A stretch of DNA of 64,000 nt from Stigmatella aurantiaca DW4/3-1 (lineage in GTDB: Bacteria > Myxococcota > Myxococcia > Myxococcales > Myxococcaceae): assembly GCF_000165485.1 (NCBI RefSeq), contig NC_014623.1, positions 7,458,893 to 7,522,892 on the forward strand, read 5' to 3'. The position numbers and the translations under genes are program-made. This document shows, one piece after another, positions 61,163 to 64,000 of this stretch (position 1 is the first letter of the stretch; every line of letters begins with the position of its first letter). The notes under the pieces were generated by a model. That model searched no databases, had not been told where the DNA came from, and saw nothing but the letters and a program-made list of their open reading frames with translations.

Positions 61163-62902
61163 GTGGGAGTCGACAGCGCCGACGTGGGGGGTTACAAGGC
61201 CACAGTGTCCCAGCACGAGTCCCCTTCGGCCCCCCAGGCCCGTATTGCCGAGCTTGAAGCGCTGCTGAGCGCCGAGAGGCAGCGCAGCGCGCAGTTGGAG
61301 AAGGAGCGGGAGGTGCTGAAGGCCTCGCACGAGCGGCTGCGGCTGGAATTGGAGCTGCTCAAGCAGCGTCTCTTCGTGGCCAAGGCCGAGCGAGTGGACA
61401 GTCGGCAATTGGAGCTGGAGTTCGCCCAGAAGCTGCGCGCCCTGGACGAGGTGGCCGGCACGCTGGGCATGGCCTCGGGCGAGACGTCAGGCGGCGCGGG
61501 GGCGAAGCAGAAGCGCAAGCCTTCGGGCCGCCGGGACTTGAAGAGTCTGCCGTTGGAGGAGAAGCGGGTGGAGATTGCCGACCCCGTCTTCGACGCACTG
61601 GTGGCCCAGGGCAAGGCCGAGCGAATTGGCTTCGAGGAGAGCTGCAAGCTGGCCTGGCAGCGCGGCGGCATGCGAAGGCTCGTCATCGCCCGGGTGAAGT
61701 ACCGCACCGTGGATGAGGGCGGCGAGGCCTTCCTGGCGTCGGCGCTGACGCCCAAAGAGCTCTTCTTCCGCTGCCTAGCCGCGCCGTCGCTGCTGGCCCA
61801 CCTGGTGATTGGCAAGTACTGCGAAGGGCTGCCGCTGTTCCGCCTGGAGCAGCGCCTGGCGCGCGACGGGGTGCCGGTGGACCGGGGGACGATGGCCCGG
61901 TGGATGGAGGAGGTGGGCGCGACGGTGGGCACCACGGTGGTGGCCGCGATGCGAGACGAGGCGCTGGCCACCGCCTTCTGCATCGCCACGGACGCCACAG
62001 GCGTAGCGGTGCAGCCGGAGCCCACGCAGGGCCAGCGCCAGGCGTGTCGGCGGGGCCACTACTTCGTGCAGGTGGTGGACAAGGGCGCCGTCTTCTTCGA
62101 GTACACACCGCGCGAGACGAGCGCCGCAGTGTTGGAGCTCTTCAAGGGCTTCAGCGGGTACGTGCAGGCCGACGCGAAGAGCGTCTACGACGCCCTCTTC
62201 CGTCCTACCGAGGAGCCGCCGCAGGAGGGCGAGGCCGAGGTGCGGCACGAGGTAGCGTGCTGGGTGCACTGCCGCAGAGGTTTCTGGGAAGCGACGGCTG
62301 CCAAAAGCCTCGTAGCTCGGGAGGGGCTGGCTCGAATCGGCCGCATCTTCGAATTGGAAGCGGTGTGGAGGGACAAGCCCCCGGAGGAGATTCACCGACT
62401 GCGACTGGCGCACCTGCGGCCGCACGTGGAGTCCTTCTTCCGCTGGGCCGAGGTGGAGCACACGCAGGTGCGGCAGGAGCGCGGCCTGTTGCGCAAGGCG
62501 CTCGGCTACGCCGTGCGGCACCACGAGGCCCTGCGACGCTTCCTCGAGGACGGTCGGCTGCTGCTGGAGAACAACCGCTCCGAGAGAGAATTGCGGAGGC
62601 TCGCCGTCGGCAGAAAGGCGTGGCTCTTCGTCGGCAGTGATGACCACGCGCAGAGCGCCGGCCACCTCTTCACCCTCATCGCCACCGCGCGGCTGCACCG
62701 CCTTGACCCCGAGGCGTACCTGAGGGACCTCTTGAGAGTGCTGGCTCACTGGCCTCGGGAGCGCTACCTGGAGCTGGCCCCCAAGTCCTGGGCCGCTACG
62801 CGAGCCCGCCTGGTGGCCACCGAGCTCGACGCCGAAGTGGGCGAACTCACCGTCCCGAAGCCGCTCGCGGCCCCGGCCGAAGAGCAGTCGCCGCCGCGCT
62901 GA
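61163..62902 (+). CDS. tnpC: IS66 transposase TnpC
   Basis: DDE transposase of 579 residues. N-terminal coiled coil (RIAELEALLSAERQRSAQLE and KASHERLRLELELLKQRLF), the IS66 N-terminal zinc-finger-like region, and the catalytic core with IATDATGVAVQPEPTQGQRQ and YVQADAKSVYDALF (Asp residues) and the C-terminal LLENNRSERELRRLAVGRKAW and FVGSDDHAQSAGHLFTLIATA motifs (Glu). Start GTG at 61163. It looks intact, so the element may be active. Confidence 0.94.
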   Translation: MGVDSADVGGYKATVSQHESPSAPQARIAELEALLSAERQRSAQLEKEREVLKASHERLRLELELLKQRLFVAKAERVDSRQLELEFAQKLRALDEVAGTLGMASGETSGGAGAKQKRKPSGRRDLKSLPLEEKRVEIADPVFDALVAQGKAERIGFEESCKLAWQRGGMRRLVIARVKYRTVDEGGEAFLASALTPKELFFRCLAAPSLLAHLVIGKYCEGLPLFRLEQRLARDGVPVDRGTMARWMEEVGATVGTTVVAAMRDEALATAFCIATDATGVAVQPEPTQGQRQACRRGHYFVQVVDKGAVFFEYTPRETSAAVLELFKGFSGYVQADAKSVYDALFRPTEEPPQEGEAEVRHEVACWVHCRRGFWEATAAKSLVAREGLARIGRIFELEAVWRDKPPEEIHRLRLAHLRPHVESFFRWAEVEHTQVRQERGLLRKALGYAVRHHEALRRFLEDGRLLLENNRSERELRRLAVGRKAWLFVGSDDHAQSAGHLFTLIATARLHRLDPEAYLRDLLRVLAHWPRERYLELAPKSWAATRARLVATELDAEVGELTVPKPLAAPAEEQSPPR

Positions 62903-63008
62903 GAGCGTCGCAATCATCTCTTCAGCATGAGGCAACCCTCCGGCTCACGGAAGACGGGGCTCGTGCAGCGGATACCGCCGAGCACGACACGGGTCCGTCC
63001 CTCAATCC

Positions 63009-63038
63009 CCTCCAGCACGTCCCTGGTCGGACGGATAC
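63009..63038 (-). repeat. IS66 right terminal inverted repeat
   Basis: Reverse complement begins GTATCCGTCCGAC and continues GGACGTGCTG after three mismatched bases, matching the left end. Confidence 0.85.
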
Positions 63039-63871
63039 GCCTCAACTGGCGCTCCAAATGATCGACCGGGCCATGGAGGACGGTGTGCCTGCTGGCATTG
63101 TTTTGGCAGACAGTGCCTACGGCAGTTCCAGTCAATTCCGTTCGCACTTGCGTTCGCTGGGCTTGCACTACGCAGTCGCGGTGTCTTTTCAGACCACTGT
63201 CTGCCTATTGGATGACAAGGGACGTGCCCAAGAGGAGGCGCAGAGCATCTCGGATTTGGCCTTCAGCATCCAGGAGGCAGGTGGCTTTCGACGTTGCACG
63301 TGGCGCAAGGGGATCCGAAAGAACCTATCGGCCCGCTTTGCCCTGCGCGGGGTCAATGCCGCAGGCATGTCCCAGAGCGAGCAGGAACTGCTCTGGCTGC
63401 TCATTGAGTGGCGCGATGGGGAGCCCGAGCCTGCCAACTATTTCCTCATTTCCCTTCCGGGGCACAGAACCAAAAAGCAGCTCGTTCGTCTGGTCATGCC
63501 GCGCTGGAGAACCGAGCGCGTCTATGAAGACCTCAAAGGCGAACTGGGCCTGGACCATTATGAGGGCCGCCGCTTCCCAGGGTGGCATCACCACATTTCT
63601 GTCGCCCTGTGCTGCTACGCGTTCATTGTGGCCGAACGCGTGCGGCATTTTCCCCCCGCGGCCAGAGGGGTGGATGAAGCTCTCTCGCAGCCGCTCCAGG
63701 CCTGAGCGCCACTTCCACGACAGCTTTATTACCGCACGGCTTGCCATGGCTCAGGTGATTGCCTTCTGGCTGCCTCGCTGCCTGCCCCACCTGTCACCAC
63801 TCCCTCTCCGAGCGCTCTGGACGCAATCCATTCGGCCTCCCCTTTCACACTCTGGGCCCCTGACTCAGTAG
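63039..63871 (+). pseudogene. IS701/IS4-like transposase remnant, 5'-truncated and frameshifted
   Basis: Coding starts directly at the IS66 right end (TPQLALQMIDRAMEDGVP in frame from 63037), so the N-terminal half is missing. The DDE core is visible: GIVLADSAYGSSSQFR and RVYEDLKGELGLDHYEGRRF with PGWHHH. The frame ends at 63705, but the transposase-like C-terminus ERHFHDSFITARLAMAQVIA continues in the +1 frame to 63871, which indicates a frameshift near 63700. Inactive remnant. Confidence 0.78.
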
Positions 63872-63907
63872 TGTTAGGTGCAGCACGCCCCGCAGTGTAG
63901 CGCTTCG

Positions 63908-64000
63908 TCACCTTTTTGAACCCAGGTGTTTGCGCAAGAGTTTGTCGATGATGACCACTGCTTCATGCTGGGACTCCACATAGGCTTCCAAAGAGAAGTC
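63908..64000 (-). CDS. C-terminal end of an unidentified protein (cut by window edge)
   Basis: The minus-strand frame from the edge ends at TGA 63908-63910 and gives 30 residues, ESQHEAVVIIDKLLRKHLG in the middle and SKR at the end. Composition is protein-like and the reverse frame has no stops, but 30 residues do not allow a family call. Confidence 0.5.
   Translation of the reverse strand, partial: DFSLEAYVESQHEAVVIIDKLLRKHLGSKR

Larger units (their letters stand above)
60028..63038 (+). mobile_element. IS66-family insertion sequence (complete, about 3.0 kb)
   Basis: Imperfect terminal inverted repeats of about 30 bases: the left end starts GTATCCGTCCGAC at 60028, the right end is its reverse complement ending at 63038; both continue with GGACGTGCTG. 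It encodes two TnpA-like proteins, TnpB and the TnpC transposase. The 8 bases outside each end differ (GGCCGATG, GCCTCAAC), so no target duplication remains. Confidence 0.87.

Overview
The window is GC-rich chromosomal DNA of a myxobacterium, most likely suborder Cystobacterineae (Stigmatella, Cystobacter, Archangium or a relative). This rests on the Ser/Thr kinase with PEGA and TPR parts, the dense two-component and enhancer-binding regulators, frequent GTG starts and strong codon bias. The genus is an inference; no marker gene here fixes it.

1-26.2 kb is core chromosome: a YdcF-like membrane protein (cut by the window edge), a Ser/Thr kinase, NAD kinase, RarA, a NtrC-type regulator overlapping its sensor kinase, a diguanylate cyclase, a glycosyltransferase/YdjC-deacetylase pair, a sensory group (hybrid kinase, periplasmic sugar-binding lipoprotein, response-regulator/kinase), a methyltransferase coupled to a GT family PIG-V-like mannosyltransferase, fadI-fadJ beta-oxidation genes, hemE, a secreted isoamylase-type lipoprotein, then tRNA-Val and tRNA-Asp.

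26.14-35.86 kb is an integrated element in the 3' end of tRNA-Asp. A 31-bp perfect direct repeat (26137-26167 and 35830-35860) marks its ends. It carries a tyrosine integrase and excisionase, several unrecognised genes, an AT-rich patch with repeated TATCTTGTAA motifs, and a polymorphic-toxin-like gene followed by a probable immunity gene. The toxin gene has an in-frame TGA at codon 5 of its best-placed start. Next to the right end lie what look like a decayed tRNA-Pro and an integrase tail, remnants of an older integration.

37.4-55.2 kb looks like a biosynthetic gene cluster without PKS or NRPS modules. A DHQ-synthase-II-like enzyme, a class I aldolase and a dedicated aspartokinase form the known route to 3-amino-4-hydroxybenzoate (GriH/GriI type). 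Two PaaK-like ligases flank a small amidohydrolase, the pairing used to form benzoxazoles. A second module has two tandem membrane desaturases, an ACP and a fatty acyl-AMP ligase, like the JamABC terminal-alkyne cassette. A BAHD/condensation-like acyltransferase, a P450, a multicopper oxidase and a PhyH oxygenase could join and tailor the parts. The inferred product is an acylated or benzoxazole-type aminohydroxybenzoate with an unsaturated, perhaps alkynyl, lipid chain.

55.2-64 kb holds a hydrolase/TetR divergent pair with a clear operator, a secreted M14 carboxypeptidase, a truncated methyltransferase, a complete IS66-family element with terminal inverted repeats, a truncated and frameshifted IS701-like transposase, and the end of an unidentified gene.
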